Part shown: positions 23,956-37,135 of the stretch, one piece after another | Layout: each line of letters opens with the position of its first letter | Numbering within the stretch: the stretch's first letter is position 1 | Assembly (NCBI RefSeq): GCF_003265705.1 | Contig: NW_020312859.1 | Location: 2,779,035 to 2,843,034 of the forward strand | Reading direction: 5' to 3' | DNA: 64,000 nt | Source: Callorhinus ursinus | Lineage: Eukaryota > Chordata > Mammalia > Carnivora > Otariidae | Position numbers and translations under genes: made by a program | The notes under the pieces: generated by a model | Told to the model about the DNA's origin: nothing | Databases searched by the model: none | Seen by the model: the letters and a program-made list of their open reading frames with translations, nothing else

Positions 23956-24289
23956 TTTGTTTTGTTTTTAAACTGGAGAGTGGCACAATTAGTATTTGAA
24001 GTCATGTGAGTCTGATGTGAAACCACGTGGGAGCTGGTGAGTTATTAAAAGCCCCACTTTCTTGGCTGGAGACATAAAGTCAGCCCAAATGACATCACCT
24101 CCAGGAAGGCTTCCATCCCCTCCATGGTAAACTACGGCTTTTCAGAAATTGCCTCTCCCATGGCCTGGGTCCACACTGCCCTTCCACCTGCCTTTGGGAT
24201 TTTGCCAGTGGCTCTTTGCTCCACTTGGGGACCTTCCCTTGCATTCTCCCCCATATTGTCCTTCAAACGTGCCGGTGGAGAGCCCAGGG

Positions 24290-24515
24290 CCAGAATCAGA
24301 CCCACCTGGGTTTGAATCCCAGCCGTGCCATTTACACCAGCTGTCTGTCTGACCTTGGATGGCTCCTTTACGTCTTTGAGCTTCAAATCCTCTGAATAAT
24401 AATAGAAGCTACCTCGAGATTGCCTCAAGGATCAAATGAGAGATAGTTCGAGTTAACCAATTAGCATAGGGCCTGGTGTGTAATAAAGCACTCAATAAAT
24501 GTTAACTATTATTGA
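24290..24515 (+). repeat. MIR SINE
   Basis: Near full-length: CCACCTGGGTTTGAATCCCAGCCGTGCCATTTAC through AAGCACTCAATAAATGTTAAC. Confidence 0.85.
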
Positions 24516-25144
24516 TCTTCACCTGGGCAGTGGCTGCTGACTGTTTCAGTTTCTCAGCCTTTGAATCAAGTACTTACCGCCCCAGCTATATTTATTGACA
24601 TGGAAGGATGCCCAAAGCATACTCTTGGGGCAGGGGGTGAGAAGCAGGCTACAAACAATATATACCTCACAGGTCATTTTAAGGATTAAAAGGGGGAAAA
24701 AAGGACATGTATCTCTTCGCCTGGTGTGTGACACACAGGAAGCACTCACTGAAAGCTAGCTGAGACTGTTGTTGATGTGAAAGCATTTTGTAGCCTGTCC
24801 AATGCCACTTTCAAATATAATCATGTGAGTTCCTAGGAACAAGATGTTTGCGATTGTGCTGGGACAGCGAAACACAGAGACCTTCTGCCTGCCTTCTCAC
24901 GAACGTCAGGGGGCTGCTGTGGGCAGGGCTAGCGTTGGACTTGGGAACCATTAGTCTGATGTGGATTTGGGTACTTTCTTCTGTGTCCTGGAGCAAAAGA
25001 AAAGCAAAGCACTGCCCTTTAGCATTGAGACTCAGAGCTTGGATAAAGGGTATTCTTTGCAGTAACTGAGGTGCTATGACAAAATGTAGACACTTGAGGG
25101 CACCCCAAGCAATCTGCAATAGAGAAAATCACAAAAGAGGGTGA

Positions 25145-25162
25145 TAATAATAATAATAATAT
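25145..25162 (+). repeat. (AAT)n microsatellite
   Basis: Short run of ATAATA units. Confidence 0.85.
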
Positions 25163-25329
25163 GAACACTGTGGTTACATTTAACAGTGGCTTTCCTTTAT
25201 TGAGTTCTTACTATGAGCTCCTCAAATGTGCTAAGAGACCCACAACCTTTATCTTATTTTATCCCTTTGAGCACCCTGTCAGATACTATTTACTTAAGAT
25301 TTTATAGATAGAGTGTATTGCTCTTTAGA

Positions 25330-25870
25330 ATTTTTAAACATTTTTTTTAAGGAGTCACAATTCACAGATCTTGTAAAGTGGGCAAATATTAGGCATACAG
25401 CTTGGAGAATTGTTACAAGTGTGTATACACACGTAACCCTGCATCCAGATCAAGATATATGACTTTTCTTGCAGCCTTTCCACACACCCCACCCCCCCCC
25501 GACCCCCGGCAACTGCTATCCTAACTTCTATCGTCATTTATTCCTTTTGCTTGCTTTTGAACTTTGTATGAATGGAACCATACATATATAATACTTAGGG
25601 TTGCCAGCTTTAGCACATAATGAATTTGAATTTCATCTGGGAAATATTTATGCTAAAAAAAAATTTCACTGTTTATCTGAAATTCAAATTCACCTGAACA
25701 CCTTGTATTTTACCTGGGAACTCTAGTGTCTTTTGCACCTGGCTCCTTTCAACATAATTGTGAGATTCACCCATGTCATTATAGTTATTGGTAATTTACT
25801 CTTTCTTCATTACTATTTGGTATTCCACTCTACAAATATACCTCAGTATATATACTACTTCTACTGTTGA
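25330..25870 (-). repeat. L1M fragment, minus strand
   Basis: Reverse L1 sequence: GTAACCCTGCATCCAGATCAAGATATATG, CCCGGCAACTGCTATCC and TTGTATGAATGGAACCATACA. It is split by the palindromic repeat at 25596-25725 and then resumes. Confidence 0.6.
25596..25725. repeat. Imperfect palindromic interspersed repeat (second copy)
   Basis: Left arm GAATTTGAATTTCATCTGGG and right arm TTTATCTGAAATTCAAATTC are complementary. The sequence is related to the copy at 12340-12490. Confidence 0.6.
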
Positions 25871-25924
25871 TGGGGAAGGGAAGGTTAGTCCTAGAGTCTT
25901 ATTAAGCAGGTGCACTCTGTGGTG

Positions 25925-26150
25925 CATCAGAGGCCTGGGGGATTTGAATTCCAACCTCACCTCTTAACTAGTGAGATGTTAGCCAGGTGACAATCGCCCT
26001 GTGCCTCGGCTAGTTTAACCTTAACATGGGCTAATAATAGTACCTCAAAGGGCGTTGTAATGTTTAAAGGAGACATTACCGTTGGGAGATATAAACCACT
26101 TAGAACAGGGCCCAGCACACAGGTGGTGCTCAATCAATGTTGCCAGTGTC
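25925..26150 (+). repeat. MIR SINE
   Basis: Diverged: CTGGGGGATTTGAATTCCAACC, CCCTGTGCCTCGGCTAG, AATAATAGTACCTCAAAGGG, ACAGGTGGTGCTCAATCAATG. Confidence 0.75.
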
Positions 26151-26534
26151 ATTATACCCATTAGGCCCAGGAGAAAACTGAAGTTCAGAGGGACCTAGAG
26201 AATTGCTCAAAGTCACATACCTAGGAACAGAGCCCTTTTGTCACTGATATCGGTGAAATTGGAGTCATTTATTCGTGCAACAATTTTCGCTGAGCATCTA
26301 CCATGCACCCGGCACTGTTTTAGACCTTGAAGTGAAACAATGAGCAAAACAACCAAAGCCCCCCAACCCCTTATGAAATATACATTCCAGAAGAGCTAAT
26401 ATTGCAAACAGCAATATTACCTTTGCTTATTAGTTAAATGAAATACTGTCTGGAAAGTACTTAACATGGAGCCACGCACGCATTACCGTTCCAGAAACAG
26501 CGGCGATTAGCCAGATCAGAGCAATCTCTGTGGC

Positions 26535-26710
26535 AATGCTGTGTGATGGGTATCAGCAGTCCCATTTTACAGATGAGAAAACTGAGGCTTGGGGAGGTTA
26601 AGGCACTGGCCCAAGGTGACACAACTCGTACTGGCAGAAGAGGAATTCAAAGTCACGTCCACCTGACTCCAAGCCCTCTTGAATTTCTCAGTGCTTGTTT
26701 CTCAGTCTTG
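26535..26710 (-). repeat. MIR SINE
   Basis: Reverse MIR: CCCATTTTACAGATGAGAAAACTGAGGC, GCCCAAGGTGACACAACTCG. Confidence 0.75.
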
Positions 26711-28269
26711 AGCTCTGCCTCTGGAATCCAGATGTTAGAGGCTCAAGTCGCAGCTTTGTGACCCCGGTTTAAGTGACTTGCTGTCTGTGAGCCCTAGTTT
26801 CAACACTGCTGCACCGGATTGCCTTCGGGATCTGTGGAGAGCTCCTGGTGCAGATACAGGCGGAAAATAAACAGCCTCGAGAGGATGCAAGTGTGGGGAG
26901 GGGGCTCCTGCCTGTGGGAGCTGCTCGGCCCTTAAATTAAGACCTTACTTACATAAACGAGCTTATAGACATGGAAAGGTGCCTAGCATATCTTGTTGGG
27001 TATTTTTAAAAATCAGGTTCTAAAACTGCAAGCAGGTGTAGCGCTCATGTGCGGAACCGTGAGGGTGCTGTTCTAAGTGCTCTGTAAGTAGTTAGCTCAG
27101 TTAGTGCTCCTCACAGCCCCGGGAGCCAGGTGCTGCCATGGGACAGTTTTGCCGGTTGGAGAAACTGAGGCAGAGGAGAGTTGATAGCTAGCTTGTGACG
27201 TTTTGACTTCAGCACTTGAGCGCTTACTAAGCTCCTTTAACCTCTGCTAAGGGTGGTTTTCCTCTGGGTGGTAAAATTTCGGTGTTTTGAACTTCGAATT
27301 TCTCTGTGTTATTTGAGCTTTTGTGATATGTAGGTTTTGTTTTTATAAAAAACAACTACACAGGGTCTTAAGGAGGGTTTTTGATGTCCTTAAGAATTAG
27401 CTGTGAACACTTACAGGGATAAGCCACTCCCAATCTTCTTCTGTGGTGGGGAGACCATAGTCCTTGGAGTTGGAGACCCAGGGTCCAGCTCTTACATCCT
27501 CCTACCCCAGGGTTGGGGGTCCACCAGGGAAGCAAGGCCCCTGGCACAGGGTAGGCCCTCAGCATGTGTCCACTGGCTACAGGGGGATGAATCGCTGTGC
27601 CTGGTCTTGCTCTCTACCTCTACCACCCAGATCTGCACCCTGCCTTCCCCTGGGGCCCTGAGAATTAATGAATGAACCAAATCACCATAACTTGCTAATG
27701 TTTACAGGTTTTTAGAAGTGGCAAGAGACACGAGACCCAAGAGAGGGGTGATGAATGGTGGCCCATTGGGCTGGGAGGGCATGGCACTCTGAGAGCCCCG
27801 AAATCGCAGCCCAGGCTGGTAGGATAGGAAGGGGCCGCTGGGAGTTTTCTGCCCGTGACCTCACTCATGACCCTGGCTCCTATCACCCCAGCCTCTAAAA
27901 GACCGGGCCCACAGGGCCATAAATTCCTGCTGTCGTTAGTCAGTATCTCTATAGCCCAGTCTTTGCCAGGAGCCCTATGATTATTTTTATCACGTACAAG
28001 TCCTGTAATTATGTTTTATCGCTTTTTTTCTCATAGCAGTCTCGCAAGTAGGGCTAGTTTTGCTCTCTTTTGGTCTGGAGTTAGGGGAACCCAGGTCCTG
28101 GAAGGTTTCAGAGAATTTTCTGGCTCTGCCCCAAACTCCAGGGAGGGTCAATGTTTAAACCCACAGCCCCTCCGTGTCCAGGCTGGAACTTTGTGTGAGG
28201 CCAGAGGCTCGGGGGTAGGAGGGGGGGTGAGACCTGAGGGGTGGAAACTGGGAACCGTTGGGAGCCAGG

Positions 28270-28560
28270 GAAAGGCCTGAGGCTTGGCTACTTGTAAGCT
28301 ATATGACCTAGGGCAAGTCATTCAACTCTCAGTGCTTCAGTTTCTTCATCAGTCAAATAAGGATGTAATAATAGTACCCATCTCATAAGTTAGTGCATTT
28401 AGGTGCTCAGTAACTGTGAGGTTCTATTTAACCTTGAGTTGGGACCTGGATTCTAAACTCAAATCCTTGCCTACTGGATGACTTGGGTAAGTCTCTTGCC
28501 CTTTCTGAGCCTCAGATTCCTCATCTGTAAAACGGGTATAATCTCGCCTGCCTCACACCC
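28270..28560 (+). repeat. Two tandemly placed MIR SINEs
   Basis: 28270-28430 (TATATGACCTAGGGCAAGTC, AATAATAGTACCCATC) and 28430-28560 (TTGGGTAAGTCTCTTGCCC, CTCATCTGTAAAACGGG), in the same orientation. Confidence 0.7.
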
Positions 28561-28739
28561 TGGCTTTCTTGTCCCTGGTCCCATCAGCCTGGTCTTCCTG
28601 AAGCCCTCAAACTGCCAACTCTTCCCCCTGCTTGGAGCTAAGCCCAGCCCTCCCATCCCCAGCTTTGCGGGGTAACTCTCCGTTATCAACTCAGACACCC
28701 TTCCATCCCCCCACCCCCGCCGCCACTTCTTTTCGTCAC

Positions 28740-29345
28740 TGGGTCAATAAATATTTATTGAGCACCTACTATGTGCCAGGACTGTAATAGGTGGTAGGTA
28801 GGACAGGGTAAAGTCCATGTCCTCATGAAGGGGAGATAGACAATGAACTAAAAAGAGATTAAAAATAAAACAAAACAAAAAATCCCAAGGCAATTGCAGA
28901 CTGTATCATATACCTCATAAGGGAAAATTATAAGAGGAAGTAAGCAGGGAAGGTCGCTTTCCAGAAAGGCCTCTCCAAGGAGACACTTGTGTTTGAACTA
29001 ACAATTTATTGAATAGGCACATGGCACAAAATTCAGGCAGTACACATCACCCAGCCAAAGAGGCCCCTGTGTTGCCAGTTTCTTGGGGGGGGGGGTGGGT
29101 GACATTTGTGGCAATATCTGAATCATGAGAAACAGCAGCTGTTTGAATGTGCGGGAGAGGAGTCAGCCAGAGGGAAGGGCTAGAGCAAAGGCCCTGAGGC
29201 AGGAGCCGCAAGACTGGAGAGAGGGAGAAAGGAGAGTCGAGGTGATCAGGGCCCACGTAGGGCCGGAGGGCCGTGGAATGTGACTCTGCGGCAGGGGTAT
29301 GACTCTCGAGTTAGGGGTAGGGTACGGGTGAGGTCTTCTGATTTG
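28740..29345 (+). repeat. Ancient interspersed repeat, family not assigned (second copy)
   Basis: Starts GTCAATAAATATTTATTGAGCACC and continues through CAAAGGCCCTGAGGCAGGAG and GGGCCGGAGGGCC. It contains an 11-G run near 29086. Confidence 0.55.
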
Positions 29346-29992
29346 TATTTTATAAACACACCATGGAGAGTGGATTTAGGGATCCGAATGGGACAGGGAG
29401 ACCGGCAAGCTGGTGACTGTGGGGCTGGGGATGGTGAAGAGCAAGCCAGGGTGGCCGAGGAGGGCCGTGAGAAGGGGCGGGTTTGCGTGGTTTGGGAGGC
29501 AGGGTGGAGACCAGTGAGGGTCCCTGGCCCTGTGCCCCTGTGACTTGCCACTGTTGGTAGTTCTGTCTTTGTGATTATTGGATGAACGTTACACCCCTGT
29601 AACCTGGCACAGAGTGGGTGCCTGGACTTGTTTGCTGAAGAGGTGACTAAAGATGAAAAGGCCCTTTGTAAACAGAGACACGCCCTTCGAGAAGTGGCTA
29701 CAGTGGCTCCTGGGTGCTCGCCCGTCCCCCAGGAGCGGTCACTCCCCTGCCACCCATCCCAGCGGTGAGTCACCCCCAAACCCATCCTGCCATGTGGGGC
29801 CTGCTTCTCAGAGGCAGAATTTTAGAACCTTAAAGTTCTCACATTCTAAATTTTAGCCACGAAACCCTTTTCCCATGAAAGCCTGATTGATAAAACATAT
29901 AGAAAGTTCTTGTTTTTTATAACTTCATATACCTGAGAACTTGGGTAAACGAGGTGAACAAACCAGGCAGGCTTCTCAACATAGATATTCTT

Positions 29993-30188
29993 TTTTTTTT
30001 TTAAGATTTTATTTTATTTATTTATTTGAGAGAGAGAGAATGAGAGACAGCACGAGAGGGAAGAGGGTCAGAGGGAGAAGCAGACTCCCCACTGAGCGGG
30101 GAGCCCGATGCGGGACTCGATCCCGGGACTCCAGGATCATGACCTGAGCCGAAGGCAGTTGCTTAACCAACTGAGCCACCCAGGCACC
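29993..30188 (-). mobile_element. SINEC
   Basis: Minus copy with perfect 18-bp duplications CTCAACATAGATATTCTT at 29975-29992 and 30189-30206. Confidence 0.95.
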
Positions 30189-30823
30189 CTCAACATAGAT
30201 ATTCTTATACAAAGAAATCATCGAGAAAAATGGAAGCTGTCTTATCAAACACTTCAGTTTCAAATCAGGGCATACCCGACAACTGCTTGATTTGTATCTA
30301 TCCATCAAAGAGCCATCAGTCACTCTCTGCAGGGAAGCCAGCCTCCCAAATCCAATTATTTCAGTATCTGCTTTCCTTCACATCCAAATGTAATCCTGCT
30401 TCATCCAGAGAAATATTTCCAAAGGGCAACAATCCGTGTGTATGTGTGCTTGGAAAGTTTTATATAATTTTAAAAATATACACTTTAAAAATGCACAAAG
30501 CCTAAGTGGACAGCTCAATAATCAGCACGGAGAGAACACCATCACCACCGTGTCAGGGGCACCCAGATGAAGAACTAGCAGCCAGCCAGCCCCCCTAGAA
30601 GCCCTGCTTGTGTAATACCTGTAAATATTTGAGTCTTCTACTCCAGCTATAATTCAGTAGAGGTGGCCCTTTATTCTGAGGTCTTCACCCTAGCTAGATC
30701 TGGTAGCCCAAGTTAGAATATAAGCTGTCTCCACTGGGTTAAACTTTGGAATGAATATCTGAGTGCTCAAAAAACATATTATCATTATGACTATTTCAAA
30801 AAATGTTTTAAAAGTATATTTCC

Positions 30824-30873
30824 ACCACCACCACCATCATCATTATTACTATTACTGTTACCATTATCATCTC
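30824..30873 (+). repeat. Trinucleotide-rich low-complexity tract
   Basis: Mixed CCA, TCA and TTA triplets (CACCACCACCACCATCATCA and following). Confidence 0.8.
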
Positions 30874-30914
30874 AAAGTTTCTTTTAAAATATATTCATAT
30901 GTATCATAGAGGTC

Positions 30915-31155
30915 ATGGTTAAATATGGGTACTCTGGACCCAGACAACCTGGAATCAAATCATGACTCTATTACTCGGGAGCTGTGTAGCCTCAGGCAAT
31001 TATAGAACCTCTCTGTGCCACTGTACAAAAAGGGATGTTAATAATATTTATCTCACTGGGTTCTTATGAAGATTAAATAAGATAATACTTATAGGGTCAT
31101 TAGAAAAGCACCTAGCACAGAATAAGTATTCAATATATGTTAGCTACTTATTATT
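30915..31155 (+). repeat. MIR SINE
   Basis: Near full-length: GGACCCAGACAACCTGGAATC, GAACCTCTCTGTGCCACTG, GCACCTAGCACAGAATAAGTATTC. Confidence 0.85.
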
Positions 31156-32256
31156 TTAAAAATCACATAGGCCGACTGATCATCTGGCCTGCTAGGGTAA
31201 CCCACCATCTCAGTCTGCCCAAGACCGAGGGGATTTTCAGAACACAGGACTTTCACTGCTAAAACTGGTAAAGTCCCAGGCAAAACAGATGAATTGGTCA
31301 CTTTAAGCCTGCCTGACAGTTATATCTCACTGTAACTTAACAGACTGGGCCTTTTATTTTTGTTCAATTATAGATTTGATTTTTTTAAAAATAGTATTTG
31401 AATCACATGTTGTGGAGCTCCTAAAGCATCCCTTATGATATTGGTTCTGCAAAGCACTAATCTTGCCTACATTTTGCCCATTTTACAGATGCCCAGAGAA
31501 GCAAAGGAGCCCCCTCTTCACGTCAGAGCTTCTCCCTAGCCCCCACCTCGATGATTCTCCTCCATCACTTCCTCCAGATAACTGATAGATACTGTTTCTT
31601 TTGTGCTCACCAGGCACTAAGTAACATACTAAGTGCTTTCCCTTAATTTTATTCTGACAGTAATCCTAGGAGGTGGGTTCTATTATGATACCCATTTAAG
31701 AGATGAGACACCTTCTGGCCTTCTTGCTTTCCATCCTACCCACCCACCCATATCTCCGGGACTATCATTCATTCATTCCTTATTCATTCTGTATGTATTT
31801 GCCTAACTGTGGTTTCCCTGAAATTTCTGTCACAGGGGGGAAAAAAAAACAAAAACAAAAACAAAAAACCCCACCCAGGTTCCCTGGGTCTTGTTTAGTC
31901 ACTGAGTCTAGACCCTTGTCTGCTGTAGCCTCTTTTAAGACATTGTGGAAGGATTATTTGATTCAATCAGCAAATGTCTCCTACCACTGGGGCTATGTGG
32001 TCAATGACACGGAGACCCTGCCCTCAAGGGCTCGAGTCTGGTGAGGGACCAAGCTCCCCAGATTCTCTCCCCACTGTACAGGGGGTAGCTTGAGGACAAA
32101 GACTGGGTCTCTTCATCTCTTTGCCATTCAGAGCAGACCAACGGCCGGCCTGTCGAGTAGGTCACAGTGCAGCGAGGGCAGTGGGTGTCCAGAACCCCCA
32201 GCCGGGAACTCTCAGGCTCCAAGCAGGGAGCGGTTAACATCTCAAGGGTGTAAATC
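31156..32256. other. Intergenic, no gene
   Basis: A reverse MIR piece at about 31560-31710 and an A-rich tract at 31842-31870; otherwise unique. Confidence 0.4.
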
Positions 32257-32468
32257 AGGGTTTCTCAACTCGGCACCATTAACACTGGGGGCAAAACAAT
32301 CCTCTGTTGTGAGGGGCTGTCCTGTGCACTGTAGGATGTTTAGCAGCATCCCTGGTCTCCACCCACTAGAGACCAATAGTAACACCCCCACGCTAGCAAT
32401 GACAGCCAAAGATGTCTCCAGACATTGCCACCTGTCCCCTGAGGGGCGAAATTATTCCAGATAGGAAC
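32257..32468 (-). mobile_element. MER20 DNA transposon
   Basis: Nearly complete reverse MER20: GGGTTTCTCAACTCGGCACCATTAACA, CACTGTAGGATGTTTAGCAGCATCC, CCAGACATTGCCACCTGTCC. Confidence 0.9.
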
Positions 32469-34409
32469 CCACAGCTTAACTGAAGCAAAGTTAATGAAGG
32501 AAGTATTTACAGAGATATGGGCAGGCTAAGGGAAACTTTAAGGGATATCGAGGCACCCAGGAACTAGAAACAGTGGGGAGCTGTTATCACCCCAAAGGCT
32601 TGAAGGGGAGAGAGAGAGGGAACAGTGTTGGTGCTCCCGGGGAGAGCCGAAACCATGGAAGCGAGGCCAAGACAAGAGTGCAGTTCTTGGAGAAATGTAA
32701 CCCCCGTGAAGATGAAGGCAAAACCGGCAGGTGATGGGTCACGTCAACACCCCCACTTCTTTCTCATCCTGCCCTTTCATCTACCACCAACTCCTCCCTC
32801 TGCCGGGGGATCCAGTGAGAAGTCAGAAGGCGTGGGTGCCTCCTGGGGCTCGGAGCGGGGCAGATGAGGGCGTGCGGAGGTGGTGGGCAAATGGAAGATA
32901 ACCATCGAGGGGAGGTGGCAGCAGGCCCCAGACACCGGGCATCTGAGCTCAGTCTTGTAACTTGTGCAGTTTTCCGGATGGGGCAGACCAGGAAAGGGCA
33001 TTTCCACCAGAAGGAACAGCACGTACAAAGGCACGGAGTTACAAAAGAGCCTGGCTCACTTAATTGTTTAATTATGATTGTTTGTTTGATTGATTAACTC
33101 TGATCTATGAGCACTGGGTGAAAATAAAACATTCAAATGGTACAAAAGGGCATAAAAGGAAAAGTAGGTCTTCCTCCCACCCCTGACCCCAGCTACACAG
33201 CTCACCTCCCCAGAGGCCACCTTTCTCTCCAGTCTCTTACTGCCTTCTAGAAAGAGTCAAGGCAAATGCTAGCTGGGAAATGTACAAACTCCTAATTTGA
33301 CCTAATTTCACTGTCCGTGGAACCCCTACTGTGTGCAAAGAAATGGACTGAGAGTTCGGGCTTTGGATTCTAAGCTCAACCCTTCACCAAACACTGTGTG
33401 GTTTCCCATTCCCACTTCCTCGCAGCAAGGAGTGAGTCTCCAAGGATCCTGCCGGCCCTGTGGGGTTTGCCCACAGTTGTGTTGTTCAACTGATGTTTTG
33501 TGGATTAAACTGAATGAAAGCTGAACCACTGGCAAGAAGCACATTGTAACACAGGAGGCCTAGGGTGTGGTTCCAGAGACCCCATGTGGTTGTTTTGGGG
33601 AGACAAGTGAGGTTTCTGTCGCCAAAGATATGCTGTTGTTTGTGTCAACAGACGAGTTGCCTAAGAAGGGAATACTGTAGTATGGCCTCGAGGGTGGGCT
33701 GGGTTGGAAGCAGGCTGAGTGGTGCCTGGCCTGGCTCAGACCTGCCCAGGGAAGGCCAGATCCTACTTGGCTACCCCCAGCTGGTGTCTGCAGCCCTGGA
33801 GGCGGGGGATGGGGTTAGTTTAGGACCAGAAAGAGGCGCTGGGAGGGCCAGCAGGCTACAGATATGGGGAGTCCCACAGCCAACTGGTATACGAGCAAAT
33901 AACCAAATCTGGGAACCAGATGCCCAGCCAGATGCCCAACCAGAAGCCCAGAAGCCAGAGCAACCCAGGTGACCCGGAGCAGATGAAAACAGGGCTCTTC
34001 CTTACCTCTGTTCTTCCATTCTGATCTCTCTTGTTCTCTCCAGAACCCCTTCTTTCCTGGCAATGCCTGTATGTCAAGCACTTAGGGCAAGCATGCCTCC
34101 CACGGACCAAAGGCCTGCTTCGTGCAGGTGTGGACCACACACCAGCTCTCACTTCCCCGGCTGCTCGGCAAGGAAGGTGTTGGTGATCCCCACTTTGCAA
34201 ACAGGGAAAGCAGGCTCAAAAGGGGGGGGGATGCGGGGCAGTGTGAGGTCAGGGATTATCAGTGTATAGTGATATCAACAGGCATTTTGGGACAAAGAAT
34301 TATGGAGTGTTGAGCATAGATTCCAAGAATCAGAGAAATCATGAAGTCCAGGAGTCCCAGACTCACATAATCCACGCCCCCCCCATCCTTTCACCACATC
34401 ATGGATAAA
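32469..34409. other. Intergenic, no gene
   Basis: Mostly unique sequence. A short imperfect tandem repeat of CCAGATGCCCAG/CCAGAAGCCCAG type lies at 33917-33960. No exon is supported. Confidence 0.45.
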
Positions 34410-35105
34410 ACAGCTATCTCTGGCCCATCTCCCATCTTTTTAGGCCTGTTCTCTCACCTGGGGTCTTGTTCCAGCCTTCTCTCTGGTCTCTCCTCTTTCC
34501 AAACTTGCACACAGCAGCCGAGGCAACTTTCCAAACTCTAGACACACTATGCCACTCTTCCCCTTAAAACCCTTCACTGGCTCCCCTTTTGCCCTCAGGA
34601 TAAAGTTCAAACTCCTTAACATGGTTTACTAGGTCCTCTGTCCCCTGGCCATAGTCTCTTGCTATTCTGCTGCTCTCTAGCTCCCCTCCACCCTTCTCTA
34701 CACCAACTCATACCAACTTCATCTTGCCAGATATGCACTGTCTTTCCCTCTTCCTAACCCCTGGACCTTTGCACTTGCTGTTCCCGCTACTTGGATCACA
34801 GTGTGCACCAGCGCCCCCTTCTCTGGTTGGAATCCTCCCTCTCTCTTCCTGTCTCCTCTGGGAAGGCATTTCTGTTCACACCCCTCTCAAGGAGGCTGGG
34901 TTGGTGCCTCCTTCTCCACTTCTACCCCCGCCCCCAGTTCCTGTGCCTCCCCACATGACTGTTCACTATGCTATCTATCACATTTGCCCATGGGCTTACC
35001 CCATTGGCCACATGAGCTACAGGAGGGCAGAAACAGGGGTCATCTTTTCTCTACTGAACACTTAGCTCCTGGCACTGTGCCTGCAGAGAAGAGTCGCTGA
35101 ACGAA
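34410..35105 (+). repeat. L2 LINE fragment
   Basis: L2 3' region: CTCCTTAACATGGTTTACTAGG, CTGGACCTTTGCACTTGCTGTTCC, TACAGGAGGGCAGAAACAGGG, GGCACTGTGCC. Confidence 0.8.
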
Positions 35106-35416
35106 GATATGTATTGTTAAATAAATCATAATATATGAGAATCACAGAATCACCAAATCTGAGAATCATGGGATTTGGCAAAACAAAAACCTGGAATCTC
35201 AGAATCGTATAATCATCAACTTAGAGAGTATTAGAAATGCAAACCGAGAATCCCCAAAACAGGACCTGAAGGGTGGAAGAATTCTTGTACAGGTAACTTG
35301 TCCAAGGAGTGTTAGTGGATCAGGAAAGTCTCAGTTGTGCTCTTCTATATATTTAATTTATATTTTTACATATATTTATATAATATTACGTTCATGTCTT
35401 TCAAATGCTCACTTTT

Positions 35417-35619
35417 TTAAAAATTCTTTTTTAAGATTTTATTTATTTTTCGACAGAGAGAGACACAGCGAGAGAGGGAACAGAAGCAGGGGGAGTGGGA
35501 GGGGGAGAAGCAGGCTTCCCACGGAGCAGGGAGCCCGATGTGGGACTCGATCCCAGGAGCCTGGGATCATGACCTGAGCCGAAGGCAGACGCTTAACAAC
35601 TGAGCCACCCAGGCGCCCC
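35417..35619 (-). mobile_element. SINEC
   Basis: Minus copy ending GAGCCACCCAGGCGCCCC with duplications TCAAATGCTCACTTTT (35401-35416) and TCAAATGTTCACTTTT (35620-35635). Confidence 0.94.
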
Positions 35620-35774
35620 TCAAATGTTCACTTTTGTAATGTATTCTTCTATAATATGTATTAAGCACTAAACTTATTTATTAGCCAATATTTGTTAAGC
35701 ACATACTATGTACAGATACTGTGCCAGCAACTCTATCTTATGTACAACTATACAACAAATTATCATGATTTAAA

Positions 35775-36443
35775 GAAAATGTATTATCTCACAGTTTTCG
35801 TATGGTAGGACTTCAGCAGTGGCTGGCTGGATAGTCTGGCTTAGAGTCTTTCATGAGGTTGCAGTCAGAGTGTCCGCCAGGGCCGTGGTCACCCAAAGGC
35901 TTGACTGTGGCTGGAAGATCCACTGTCAAGTTGGCTCATCCACATGACTAGCCGTCGACAAGGAGGCCTCAGGCCCTCTTCGGGTGGACTTCACCACAAG
36001 GCTGCTTGATGTCCTTACAACACGGCTGCTGGCTTTCTCAGAGCAAGTGATCCAAGAGGGCAAAATGGAAGTCACAATGTCTTTCTTAACCAGGCTTTGA
36101 AAGTCACACTCCTGGAGCGCCTGGGTGGCCTCAGTTGTTAAGTGTCTGCATCTGGCTCGGGTCATGATCCCAGGGTCCTGGGGTCGAGCCCCGCATCAGG
36201 CTCCCTGCTCGGCGGGAGGCCTGCTTCTCCCTCTCCCACTCCCCCTGCTTGTGTTCCTGCTCTCGCTGTGTCTCTGTCAAATAAATAAAATCTTTAAAAA
36301 AAAAGAAGACACATTCCTTCATTTCCACGGTATCCTGGGGATTACACAGGGCAGTCCTAGTCAGTTTGGGAGAGGACCTCACAATGTGTGAATATCAGGA
36401 AGTGGGGCTCATTGAGGGCCATCTTGGAGGCTGGTCACCACAG
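35775..36443 (+). mobile_element. MLT1-type LTR (ERVL-MaLR), interrupted by a SINEC
   Basis: MaLR-like blocks: ATCTCACAGTTTTCGTATGG, TCATGAGGTTGCAGTCAGAGTG, CTTTCTCAGAGCAAGTGATCC, and after the SINE AGTGGGGCTCATTGAGGGCC. No coding capacity. Confidence 0.6.
36115..36304 (+). mobile_element. SINEC nested in the MLT1 LTR
   Basis: Plus copy (GAGCGCCTGGGTGGCCTCAG to poly-A) with imperfect duplications AGTCACACTCC and AAGACACATTCC. Confidence 0.93.
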
Positions 36444-36469
36444 CAATGTTGAATAAAAAAACTGACAAA

Positions 36470-37135
36470 GTCCCTGCTCTTAGAGTTAACAGTCTAGGGG
36501 GAAAGGTAGAGGAAGATAATAAATCAATATATAAACAAATAGACACTTGCAGATAATTGTAAGCACAATGAAGGAAATCACACAAGACAATAAATTAAAG
36601 TAGGGATCAACAAAGGATAGTCATTGGCCCAATCTGGCCTGCTGCCTGCTTTTGTAAATAAAGGTTTATTGGGACTCAGTCACGCCCATTCACTTAGGTA
36701 TTGTTTATGGCTGCTTTCATGCTGTAACAGAGGATTTAGGCAGTTGCAGCAGAGACCATATAGCCTGCAAAGGCTTGTATATTTAGCTAAGTTGGTCAGG
36801 GAAGGTCTTTTCAAGAGATGACATTTGAGCAGAGACCTGAATGGTTAGAAGGAAGCAGCCATGGGAAGAGCTGGGGAAAGAGTGTTCCAGAAAAGGGGGA
36901 CATCAAGGTAAATCCTGTGAAATGAGAACAGGTTTGGTGTGTTGAGGAACAGGGAGGAGGCCAAGGGGGCTGCAATGGAATGACCGAGGGGCAGAGTGAT
37001 TTTGGAGATGATTTTGGAGAAGTGGTCAGAGCCATGTCATATAGAATCTGGGGGCCCCAGTAAAGGGTTTGAATTTTGTTCTAGCGATGGTGGGAAGCCA
37101 CTGGAGGGTTTTAAGAGAGAGAGGTAGGATCTGGT
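36470..37135 (+). repeat. Ancient interspersed repeat, family not assigned (third copy)
   Basis: Shared core: ATGACATTTGAGCAGAGACCTGAATGG, GAACAGGGAGGAGGCC, GGGAAGCCACTGGAGGGTTTT. Confidence 0.6.
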
